Shown here piece by piece: positions 61,501 to 64,000 of a stretch of DNA of 64,000 nucleotides. Below the pieces are notes generated by a model that saw only the letters and a list, made by a program, of their open reading frames with translations, was not told where the DNA came from and did not search any database. Origin of the DNA: Epiperipatus broadwayi (lineage: Eukaryota; Onychophora; Udeonychophora; Euonychophora; Peripatidae); contig JAQFVV010012397.1 in the NCBI GenBank assembly GCA_028023455.1, positions 1,419,501-1,483,500 on the forward strand, in the 5' to 3' direction. How positions within the stretch are numbered: position 1 is the first letter of the stretch; the number at the start of each line of letters is the position of its first letter. The position numbers were made by a program, and so were the translations under genes.

Positions 61501-62683
61501 CTGCTATATAACAAATTGAAGGTCATTCTTTACCTGACGTATAGATTAGCATTGATAAAAAAATAGATGGGTATTATTTGCAAAGGATGTATTTAAATGG
61601 GTCTTTGAACATCAGGCTTGCAAACTCCCTTGGTAACACTTTTTGGACTTCATTGTTTTGAGAATATGTCATATATATTATATTTCCTTAAACATTATTC
61701 TTTAGAACAAAATTCTCTTCAGACAAAAATATAACACTGAATAAAAATTTAAATTTTTTATAGCAATATATCAGCTCTTCATACACAAATCAATACAAAC
61801 TTATATTACCTATATTTAACTGTACACATCTTGGTCCTTGATTGCAATTTTCTGAAGGGCTGTGTCTGTATCTTTTTAAAATATAATCGTAATCAAATAT
61901 TTGTTTGCCATCATCACTGACAATTATTGGATCCCCAACTGAAATATATACATATAAAATATTTCTAGTATCTAAATTTTATGACTAATCTTAAACGTTC
62001 ATTATTATAAATTTAACAGTGAAAAATTCCTAATTGTAGGAATGAGTTATATCCTTTTGAATTTATAACAAGTTATATTGACAGTGTTAAACATTTTTTC
62101 AAGACACAGTTTATATTTCTATCAATAAAAAGATCGATACCATTCTTTTACCATTCTCTTTTTCTATACTGTATATAATGTTTCAAACATTTAGGCTAAA
62201 TAGAAAGGACAATCAATATTAAATATTTTCAAAATTTATAATAAAGAGATTTCAGATGTCAATTAAAAAATATTAAAATATTAAGGAATTAATTTTGTCG
62301 ATTTAAAAATTCATTCCATCTAGGCTACGTGTTTGAGATACTATATATAGTAAAAAAGAATGTAAAAGAATGATAGAATTATATATTATAGCTAAAAAAT
62401 AAACATATATATTTTTCACTTCGAGTTATAAATATTAAACTTGCTGCATAAATAATTTTAACACCAGTTACTTCAGTTAATACATTACAAGTGTTACTAA
62501 TCATTTATTAAACTAGAGATTATCCCCAGCTAGATATAAACTTTAATCTCAGTTAAAGATTACTATATGTTTTAATTAAACAAACATTGGATTAAATCAA
62601 TATCTTTTTCCATGCATAGTAAAATATACTTAAGATTTCACTTTACCATGCATTCTTGAAACAGGATTATTTTTAAAAGACAT
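22488..62683 (-). CDS. DDX43/HAGE-like DEAD-box pseudo-helicase, 18 coding exons, 490 aa (spliced gene model)
   Basis: Join on the minus strand of 62683-62647, 61938-61810, 59051-58970, 58198-58101, 50981-50926, 50448-50395, 46950-46886, 42813-42703, 42613-42448, 42369-42284, 34108-34021, 26534-26475, 25915-25842, 23538-23476, 23403-23296, 23127-23053, 22957-22870 and 22520-22488. All introns are GT-AG, all phases agree, and the sum is 1,473 nt. The order of conserved segments (LP..KN.YKE linker, AF..YPE, PTPLQ, QAWP, TPAN, NYDFP) follows DDX43/DDX53 as I remember that family. Motif I reads SKVASLEI (Walker lysine is E157), Ia DTDESL (189-194), II DADN (270-273), III SST (295-297), V LTDQIAKD (412-419), VI KRLTLNAR (442-449). 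ATPase activity is therefore very unlikely. Human DDX43 is near 650 aa with an N-terminal KH domain, which is not seen here. A role in germline RNA biology is inference from the family only. The first and last exons are the least certain. Confidence 0.85.
22870..22957 (-). CDS. DDX43-like gene, exon 17
   Basis: Residues 452-480. QVLSILCEKDTKAANEIMDF matches the last strand and helix of the second RecA-like domain (SITTLTRNDWRVASELINIL in DDX43). Donor GTAAGT follows at phase 0. Confidence 0.9.
23053..23127 (-). CDS. DDX43-like gene, exon 16 (motif VI)
   Basis: Residues 427-450. NYDFPKTINQFFKRLTLNAR: the NYDFP strand is kept, but HRIGRTGR has become KRLTLNAR, so the arginine finger is lost. 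Confidence 0.92.
23296..23403 (-). CDS. DDX43-like gene, exon 15 (motif V)
   Basis: Residues 391-425. FQSEKLRILILTDQIAKDV follows F..GK.RILIATD.ASRG.D. The RG pair of motif V is K418-D419. Confidence 0.92.
23476..23538 (-). CDS. DDX43-like gene, exon 14
   Basis: Residues 370-389. AEMLGQKFLKKGLLCDWLVD matches the helix and strand after motif IV. The usual HGD (motif IVa) reads LVD. Confidence 0.9.
23760..24115. other. Unassigned GC-richer block in intron 13
   Basis: This stretch is less AT-rich and less repetitive than the intron around it, with open frames on both strands (23,766-23,957 plus; 23,894-24,097 minus). GACAGCAGAATGCCAT and ATGGCATTCTGTCATC form an inverted pair inside it. It may be a mobile-element remnant; no domain is recognised. 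Confidence 0.3.
24116..25841. other. Rest of intron 13, AT-rich
   Basis: Holds a TA/TG microsatellite at about 25,605-25,640 and nothing else that I can support. Confidence 0.45.
25842..25915 (-). CDS. DDX43-like gene, exon 13 (motif IV)
   Basis: Residues 345-368. ILVIVEERAT stands where KVIVFVSRKA is found in the family (motif IV). Acceptor AATTTCAG, donor GTAAGT. Confidence 0.9.
26475..26534 (-). CDS. DDX43-like gene, exon 12 (inter-domain linker)
   Basis: Residues 325-344, exactly 20 codons. It corresponds to the V.QNI.V...E.KW strand that links the two RecA-like domains. Confidence 0.85.
28199..29200 (-). pseudogene. hAT-type transposase remnant (TTF zinc finger / DUF4371)
   Basis: Minus-strand fragments in the expected order: KRKLPNDEIIYHPWIIFSDK near 29,130-29,065 (start of the TTF-type finger, RKLPNGE..R.WL.YS), AVIFECTLDISNQEQ near 28,580-28,535 (the VILDCTPD.SH.EQ block of DUF4371), and GKDIYGNDSSMKGK with TVKTCPDAS at 28,384-28,270 (GQGYDNGANM.GK...PC..HS block). 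Many stops and frameshifts make it dead. It lies inside intron 11 of the DDX43-like gene. Confidence 0.75.
29201..30417. other. Intron 11, AT-rich, no feature recognised
   Basis: The minus strand may carry more of the hAT remnant to about 29,380. The rest is A/T-run DNA. Confidence 0.4.
30643..30722 (-). repeat. tRNA-like segment in PLE foldback 2, minus arm
   Basis: On the minus strand, AGCTCAGTTGGTAGAGC (A-box) is followed after a long insertion by GTGTGAGTTCAACTTC (B-box region). Confidence 0.65.
30825..31154 (-). pseudogene. PLE GIY-YIG endonuclease fragment (minus arm)
   Basis: CIYEIPCEYERKYIGETCC then QRLKEHKL gives the C.YEI.C...YIGET....RL.EH pattern of the PLE GIY-YIG domain. A frameshift or deletion after VKREK separates it from the plus-arm copy. 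The end KFKEAAHMTMVNNPISQPS is shared. Confidence 0.85.
31145..31486 (+). pseudogene. PLE GIY-YIG endonuclease fragment (plus arm)
   Basis: VGETCHPVEQRLKEHKL is followed by ADHVCTSDHLLKWENTKILD and KFKEAAHMTMVNNPIS. This arm keeps the middle that is scrambled in the minus arm. The GIY part is broken at the junction of the two arms. Confidence 0.85.
31576..31661 (+). repeat. tRNA-like segment in PLE foldback 2, plus arm
   Basis: TAGCTCAGTTGGTAGAGTG is a clear A-box and D-arm; GGTGCGAGTTCAA is a B-box. The region between is too long for a normal variable arm, so this is a tRNA-derived promoter-like segment. It lies between the GIY-YIG end and the hammerhead-like motif. Confidence 0.7.
32399..32527. 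repeat. Palindromic element, 129 bp
   Basis: TATAAACCATTATACAATTA at the left pairs with TAGTATAATGGTTTATA at the right, continuing through CCAGTAATGCCCTCTGTTT and AATAGTCTAT to a TTGTGA loop. Confidence 0.85.
32534..32990 (-). mobile_element. Retrozyme-like unit: 413-bp repeat with hammerhead
   Basis: GATCAATAGATGGAGCTTTA and the following 30 bases occur at 32,534 and again at 32,947, bracketing a 413-bp unit. Inside on the minus strand are a complete hammerhead (32,677-32,631) and a second motif lacking stem II (about 32,746-32,718). Non-coding units with a hammerhead in (partial) tandem array fit the retrozyme and hammerhead-satellite pattern. Confidence 0.6.
32631..32677 (-). ncRNA. Type I hammerhead ribozyme, complete core
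   Basis: On the minus strand: stem I CCCTCA (32677-32672) with TGAGGG (32636-32631), perfect; CTGATGA at 32671-32665; stem II GAGC/GCTT with loop AAATCA; GAAA at 32650-32647; stem III ATC/GAT with loop GGCT; and cleavage base C at 32637. Every conserved core base is present and all three helices pair. The three-base stem III is like those of PLE and retrozyme hammerheads. Confidence 0.85.
34021..34108 (-). CDS. DDX43-like gene, exon 11 (motif III)
   Basis: Residues 296-324. The split serine gives FLSSTW in place of MTSATW. SAT is changed to SST, which is the mildest of the motif changes. Acceptor CTTTTTCAG, donor GTAATA. Intron 10 is about 8.2 kb. Confidence 0.9.
34150..34203. repeat. CA/TA microsatellite
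   Basis: Two (CA)n runs separated by an AT-rich spacer, close to the acceptor side of exon 11. Confidence 0.9.
34205..37039. other. Intron 10, AT-rich, possible LINE 5' part
   Basis: The plus-strand DNA before the reverse-transcriptase block at 37.8 kb may hold a decayed endonuclease, but I cannot identify motifs. Frames at 34,631-35,078 (minus) have no support. Confidence 0.35.
37040..38330 (+). pseudogene. LINE reverse transcriptase remnant
   Basis: IFIDLNSAYDSV near 37,858-37,893 is RT motif A (F.DL..A.D.V). TECFPQQGSIFSLALLNIFI at about 38,010-38,072 is motif B (G.PQGS.LSPLLFN.FI). The YADD position is damaged (TYYDIAS). KFSSFHLNNNNHL-like text follows near 38,230, a feature of non-LTR RTs. 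It is frameshifted throughout. Confidence 0.7.
38454..38904. mobile_element. Non-autonomous hAT element with perfect 8-bp TSD
   Basis: The ends CTGAGGTGGGCAA and TTTGCCCATCCTG are terminal inverted repeats of the common hAT form CAGGGGTGGGCAAA. The host sequence CACTAGCA is duplicated at 38,446-38,453 and 38,905-38,912. The 451-bp interior is GC-richer (GGGCTGCATC, GTGGCCC) and has no transposase. Confidence 0.9.
39488..39575 (-). repeat. tRNA-like segment in PLE foldback 3, minus arm
   Basis: Minus strand: GGATGGCTCAGTTGGTTAGA (A-box) and GGTTTGAATCCC (B-box), both good matches to consensus. The partner copy at 40,016-40,102 (plus) is more decayed. Confidence 0.7.
39795..39992 (+). pseudogene. 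PLE GIY-YIG C-terminal fragment
   Basis: KFKEAAHMTMVKNLISQPSV then HNVWKPLINFGLRKK, the same end as in the 31.1-31.5 kb copy. The inverted copy is at 39,640-39,790 on the minus strand. Confidence 0.75.
40132..40175 (+). ncRNA. Hammerhead-like motif in PLE foldback 3
   Basis: CTGAAGA (fits CUGANGA), an irregular helix region, then GAAATGTTGTGC. Partner motifs at about 30,600-30,570 (minus), 31,690-31,730 (plus) and 39,460-39,420 (minus) share the layout, with stem II GAGT/ACTC in the 30-31 kb copies. Stem I pairing is poor, so activity is unlikely. Confidence 0.4.
40741..41575 (-). pseudogene. LINE 3' end remnant with CCHC knuckle
   Basis: The minus frame 41,565-41,308 (FGRLQFMDNKKIDKIVF, then GQVTRWVRKVMRYAK) continues, after frameshifts, into CKLCKEGIENIRHLLIEC near 41,120-41,060. 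That is the C..C...H....C knuckle found at the C-terminus of many LINE ORFs. A (ATCAC)n-like tail lies at the 3' end, 40,765-40,785. Confidence 0.6.
41600..41862. mobile_element. Family B copy, rearranged
   Basis: CAGTGGTGCCACCTAGTGCAA at the left and GCATAGGAAATGGTGATCAC at the right are family B ends. A minus-strand hammerhead-like core lies between (CTGAAGA, then GAAACTAGTC, 41,735-41,690) with a weak stem II. Confidence 0.7.
41936..42132. mobile_element. Minimal Penelope foldback end with 19-bp target-site duplication
   Basis: Only the outer inverted ends of the PLE foldback family are present (ACTATTTCCATCATCTAAT against ATTAGATGATGGAAATAGT), plus the CCATCATCATAAACCTTC tail. TTAAATATAACAGCTGTAT is duplicated at 41,917-41,935 and 42,133-42,151. 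Confidence 0.85.
42284..42369 (-). CDS. DDX43-like gene, exon 10 (motif II)
   Basis: Residues 267-294. AVIDADNIIDISERII takes the place of LVLDEADKMLD; the catalytic glutamate is A271 and the last aspartate is N273. It ends KDRQIIFL, the usual lead-in to motif III. Confidence 0.92.
42448..42613 (-). CDS. DDX43-like gene, exon 9 (motif Ib)
   Basis: Residues 212-266, the longest exon. VDILIGTPANIFNMLLSHL is the motif Ib region, with TPGR changed to TPAN. The frame stays open through the donor into the intron, so the splice join is what sets the exon end. Confidence 0.92.
42703..42813 (-). CDS. DDX43-like gene, exon 8 (motif Ia)
   Basis: Residues 175-210. SDPLALVICDTDESLIQIQ follows the PG.LVL.PTRELALQ pattern of motif Ia, but the RNA-contacting PTRE has become DTDE. 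Acceptor GTTTTTAG, donor GTATTA. Confidence 0.9.
42814..43574. other. Intron 7, AT-rich, no feature recognised
   Basis: No repeats or frames that I can support, apart from the 8-bp TSD of the next element at 43,567-43,574. Confidence 0.45.
43575..44040. mobile_element. Non-autonomous hAT element with perfect 8-bp TSD
   Basis: Starts CAGTGCCTGGTC and ends AAGGTTGAAGACCATTG, the short CARTG type of hAT end. ATATAGAG is duplicated at 43,567-43,574 and 44,041-44,048. The interior has GGTCCGCG-type words near both ends and no transposase. Confidence 0.8.
44353..44374. repeat. GT microsatellite
   Basis: An uninterrupted (TG)n run. Confidence 0.95.
44375..45429. other. Intron 7, AT-rich, no feature recognised
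   Basis: I found no missing exon here; the exon 7 to exon 8 join is already in phase. Confidence 0.45.
45430..45965. mobile_element. Terminal-inverted-repeat element, 536 bp
   Basis: The left end CAGGAAGTAACT..AAACTTCC and right end GGAAGTTTCAGTTACTTCCTG pair. The arms continue for about 85 bp through GAGTTATATAAC and CTCAATCC.ATCACAA to CATCAGCCCAGA. The centre is plain AT-rich DNA. Confidence 0.8.
46886..46950 (-). CDS. DDX43-like gene, exon 7 (degenerate motif I)
   Basis: Residues 153-173. VASLEILIFLLPMM replaces TGTGKTLCYLMP. The Walker-A lysine position is E157 and the threonine is I158. The chosen frame is the only one that joins exons 6 and 8 in phase. Acceptor TTTCTAAAG, donor GTAAGT. 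Confidence 0.82.
47491..47878. repeat. Near-perfect tandem duplication, 194-bp unit
   Basis: GTGTTTATATTTATATATTT at 47,491 recurs at 47,685. The copies differ at only a few positions by eye (for example CTGCACAC and CTGCTCAC). Confidence 0.9.
48226..48269 (-). ncRNA. Hammerhead ribozyme-like motif, family D copy 1
   Basis: Minus strand: stem I ACCAA/TTGGT, intact CTGATGA, stem II GTGCT with AGCAT around GGTTT, GAAC in place of GAAA, then TACATAC and A before stem I. One core base differs from consensus. Confidence 0.55.
48697..48738 (-). ncRNA. Hammerhead ribozyme-like motif, family D copy 2
   Basis: Minus strand: CCAA/TTGG stem I, CTGATAA (one change), stem II GTGCTG/CAGCAT, AAAA, and self-complementary ATACGTAT as stem III. 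Confidence 0.5.
48999..49039 (+). ncRNA. Hammerhead ribozyme-like motif, family D copy 3
   Basis: Stem II GTGCTGGTTTAGCAC is perfect, followed by AAAATACG and TTGG. The CUGAUGA strand is decayed to CAAATGA. Confidence 0.45.
49263..49400. repeat. Palindromic element, about 138 bp
   Basis: GAATTAAATTAAAGAATAAA with AAGTATGTAAAAATCCAGTTAT at the left is exactly mirrored at 49,357-49,400 around a centre of about 50 bp. Confidence 0.85.
49577..49655 (-). repeat. tRNA-derived SINE-like head
   Basis: Minus strand: a GTGTTG/CAACAC acceptor-like stem encloses GGTGGCCTAGTGGTTAGC (A-box, D-arm) and CTGGGTTCGCTTCC (B-box). TGTGTTGACYAGGAAGC recurs at 56,750, so it is a dispersed family. Confidence 0.6.
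50395..50448 (-). CDS. DDX43-like gene, exon 6 (QAWP and start of motif I)
   Basis: Residues 135-152. CQAWPIIMQGYDFLCISK keeps the family's Q.QAWP...G.D frame, but the phosphate loop begins SK instead of AQTG. Acceptor TATTTCAG, donor GTAATA. Confidence 0.9.
50926..50981 (-). CDS. DDX43-like gene, exon 5 (Q-motif)
   Basis: Residues 117-134. The Q-motif is kept: MPTPLQ at 129-134. The codon split with exon 4 gives P116, completing YPEIL. Acceptor TATTTTTAG, donor GTAAAA. Confidence 0.9.
50982..54469. other. Intron 4, AT-rich, no gene recognised
   Basis: Includes A-rich DNA with a TATATA run at 53,428. Frames at 52,821-53,048 and 53,522-53,737 (minus) lack support; the second is a run of A-rich codons read backwards. 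Confidence 0.4.
54470..54900 (-). pseudogene. LINE C-terminal remnant (tentative)
   Basis: The minus-strand text MEDMLGLTRKDLKYMNARET resembles the MLGISW.DR..NEEIR block that follows RT in several LINE clades, and LIYG lies upstream where YG.ETW is expected. Short and frameshifted. Confidence 0.35.
55440..55850 (+). mobile_element. Family D copy
   Basis: CTTAATATAAACTGAGCA, then a hammerhead-like core at 55,701-55,742 (CCAA, ATGATGA, GTGCTGGTTCTGCAT, AAAATATGTAC, TTGG), then a decayed tRNA-like end. The first core base is changed. Confidence 0.65.
56100..57480 (+). pseudogene. LINE reverse transcriptase remnant
   Basis: GKISLPSIHPERIS, then LLFTVYINPLIYTVENEIPG, then SCIAYMNDPSIFLPSKKYI: the RT motif B-C region, with YADD changed to YMND. 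FLGFYF near 56,630 is the usual G.Y(L/F)G region. A tRNA-like SINE interrupts it at 56,738-56,822. Confidence 0.65.
56738..56822 (-). repeat. tRNA-derived SINE-like head inside a LINE remnant
   Basis: Minus strand: GGTGGCCTAGTAGTTAACAT, GCTGCCTTCCAAGTAGCTG, CCAGGTTTGCTTCC. Same family as 49,577-49,655. Confidence 0.55.
58101..58198 (-). CDS. DDX43-like gene, exon 4
   Basis: Residues 84-115. It ends in IPFPILSLDQAFKHY, the P.P..(F/L)D.AF segment just before the Q-motif helix. Acceptor TTTTATAG, donor GTAAGC. Confidence 0.88.
58970..59051 (-). CDS. DDX43-like gene, exon 3
   Basis: Residues 57-82. LPTVMKNVYKESPTV matches the LPP.KKNFYKES linker of DDX43, the feature that favours DDX43 over DDX5 or Vasa. 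Acceptor is a T-run ending TTTAG; donor GTAAAA. Confidence 0.85.
59052..60690. other. Intron 2, AT-rich
   Basis: A hairpin AAAATTACTACCAA/TTGGTAGCAATTTTT lies at about 59,302-59,348. GATTTGAACCCAAGATC at 59,509 may be a minus-strand B-box. No gene is supported. Confidence 0.4.
60700..60835 (-). repeat. Family D remnant
   Basis: CATGCTAAACCAGTATTAATCAG is a decayed copy of the family's stem II and CTGATGA strand, flanked by matching words (CTCATGTGAAAAAGATAAA). Confidence 0.5.
61810..61938 (-). CDS. DDX43-like gene, exon 2
   Basis: Residues 14-55, N-terminal linker. It contains QIFDYDYILKRY, which lines up with the QPVIDWD-type segment before the helicase core in DDX43. Acceptor TATTTCAG, donor GTAATA. 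Confidence 0.8.
62495..62575. repeat. Family E arm
   Basis: ATCATTTATTAAACTAGAGATTATC and AACTTTAATCTCAGTTAAAGATTA match 440-510 and the inverse of 13,190-13,270. It lies 70 bases downstream of proposed exon 1. Confidence 0.6.
62647..62683 (-). CDS. DDX43-like gene, coding exon 1 (start codon)
   Basis: Residues 1-12 plus one base of codon 13. The ATG at 62683-62681 has an in-frame TGA nine bases upstream, so the frame cannot extend further 5' in this exon. The donor is GTAAAG, and its phase (one base) fits exon 2. The short N-terminus leaves no room for a KH domain. A non-coding 5' exon or a different first exon remains possible. Confidence 0.5.
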
Positions 62684-63523
62684 TTTTTTTCAGCTGTCTT
62701 CAATCATACATTTCAAGAATATGTATTGGAAATGGTAATTATATATATACAATGTTCAGTCTTTATATTTATTCAGAGAATGTTTGGGGGAAAAAGCAAT
62801 GTTTGGGAGGGCGATTTGATCATTTTTGTATTTAAATTTTCAGCTAGCAATATGCACTGGGATCGCTAAATTATTTCTGCCACGCGCCCCATTTAAAATA
62901 AAGAAAAGCCTAAATTAATAGATATATTGAAATGAGCAATCCATCATTAATTTCAATAAAAAAAATTTTTTTTTTCTTCTGATCAAAATATGCACTTTTT
63001 TTTTTTTAAAAAAAAAAAGGGACTAAAACGAGATTCAAGAAAGAAACTAAGTTTCAGTGTAAAATCTGTTTTTCTTTTCTTTTGATGAGAAAGGAATACT
63101 ACTTCATTCAAATCCCAGGATTTGCTACGCCTTGTGAATATAAAGGTGAGCCACTATTAACAGTTAGCTAGATCTAATCTGGAAAACTTTTTAATCATAT
63201 TTTGAATAACTGTCTGAAATAAAAGAAATAGGCTTATTTAAAGACAGAGATTACAGGACTATATTATCACCGTAAATATTTGTCAGAAAATAAGTAAATG
63301 ACATTTTGTTTTGGTCTTTTATTTTAACTAATCTGAATTTGTAAATAATGGTTGTTATCTATATTGTTTTGAAATAAATTTTTAAAAAAAGAAATGAATT
63401 TGTAATACAAATGGTCATATGTAATGGTTACATTATCATATTGAGTAAAATATTGTTTTAAATATACATGTGTTAGTTTATTTCCCGATGCTTCAAGTCA
63501 GGTGGCTCCCGTATAAATCAATG
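62684..63523. promoter_or_regulatory. Presumed 5' flank of the DDX43-like gene
   Basis: The region upstream of the proposed start on the minus strand. I see no TATA box in a convincing position and no CpG-rich block, only homopolymer runs at 62,960-63,018. The transcription start is not identifiable. Confidence 0.25.
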
Positions 63524-63755
63524 AAAAATAGGCAAAACTCTTCATACAGTAATGCCACGCAGTGCAAGCTAGAGTAGTGCCTACTCAGTCAATATCACCA
63601 GACTAGTTTTTGGCTTATGGCCTTGAGGAGTCTTGGATCTGAGAGCACTGCACTTAGATCTTAGTGGCATTATTGTATGGAATGTTTTATTTGTTTTAAT
63701 AAGTTATGAGAAAGCATAAGAAATGGTGATCATGTGATGTTTGGTGGTTTAATAT
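63524..63755. mobile_element. Family B copy, foldback
   Basis: AGGCAAAACTCTTCATACAGT at the left and TGTATGGAATGTTTTATTTGT with GATCATGTGATGTTTGGTGG at the right are the family ends. The minus-strand hammerhead-like core has lost CTGANGA (CTCAAGGCC, then AAAACTAGTCTGG). Confidence 0.7.
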
Positions 63756-64000
63756 AAAAATGAACTATGTTAAGTCTGACCATTACATAGTAATACCACT
63801 TGTAAATTTTGGGTTCACCCAGGGTGAGGGCTTCGATTTTTATCTCTTATAAACTCCCATTTGCTAGAGTTGAATGAATGAGACAATTGATCAAACAATT
63901 TTCTTTCTTCTCTATATTGTGATTATATTGTGAAATAATAAAGAACAAAGCAAGTTGTGCCATGAAGAAAACATTCAAGTATATAGCATGTTCCAGATTG
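63756..64000. other. AT-rich DNA to window end, no feature recognised
   Basis: Nothing supported. Confidence 0.4.

Noticed and set aside
22488-62683. TDRD12 or Yb identity for the helicase gene
   Set aside because: The degenerate motifs suggested it at first, but no Tudor, CS or CCCH segment is present. The linker LP..KN.YKES, QAWP and ILIGTP segments match DDX43 much better.
22488-62683. Simple processed or decayed pseudogene
   Set aside because: It keeps 17 introns with good splice sites and a fully open frame across 490 codons. Random decay in DNA this AT-rich would have produced stops.

Overview
The window is animal nuclear DNA, very AT-rich (roughly three quarters A+T by eye). It has GT-AG introns, no operons, and a dense load of transposable elements. 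The order of the coding sequence, the Penelope-like elements (PLEs), hAT, MULE and LINE remnants and the tRNA-like repeat heads point to an invertebrate metazoan. The species cannot be named from the sequence.

The main gene lies on the minus strand from about 62,683 to 22,488. I assembled it by eye from 18 short exons with matching splice phases. They give a 490-residue protein that follows the core of the DEAD-box RNA helicase DDX43/DDX53 (HAGE) from the linker before the Q-motif to the end of the second RecA-like domain. No frameshift or stop occurs in any exon, yet nearly all catalytic motifs are eroded: the Walker-A lysine is a glutamate, DEAD reads DADN, and the arginine-rich motif VI is gone. 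No KH domain is seen. It looks like a maintained pseudo-helicase whose 1.5 kb of coding sequence is spread over 40 kb of transposon-filled introns.

A second, unidentified gene may run on the plus strand at the left: a coiled-coil exon at 2,313-2,397 and a possible in-phase exon from 5,479.

The rest is mobile DNA. Three families of head-to-head (foldback) elements dominate. The first is PLE foldbacks with RT and GIY-YIG remnants (2,808-5,358; 30,434-31,912; 39,202-40,370; 41,936-42,132). Three of these have 12-19 bp target-site duplications, so the whole inverted unit moved as one. The second is a foldback family with about ten units or fragments (5.9-6.6, 11.2-12.1, 19.5, 20.2-20.8, 22.4, 41.6-41.9, 63.5-63.8 kb). 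The third is a tRNA-headed family (12.9-13.1, 48.0-49.2, 55.4-55.9, 60.7 kb). A fourth element, 32,534-32,990, looks like a retrozyme. All of these carry hammerhead-ribozyme or hammerhead-like cores. The one at 32,631-32,677 is complete by eye.

Other remnants: a DUF4371-type hAT transposase (28.2-29.2 kb, minus), a MULE-like relic (9.6-10.6 kb), LINE fragments (37.0-38.3 plus, 40.7-41.6 minus, 54.5-54.9 minus, 56.1-57.5 plus), two non-autonomous hAT elements with perfect 8-bp duplications (38,454-38,904; 43,575-44,040), several terminal-inverted-repeat elements and three fresh tandem duplications.
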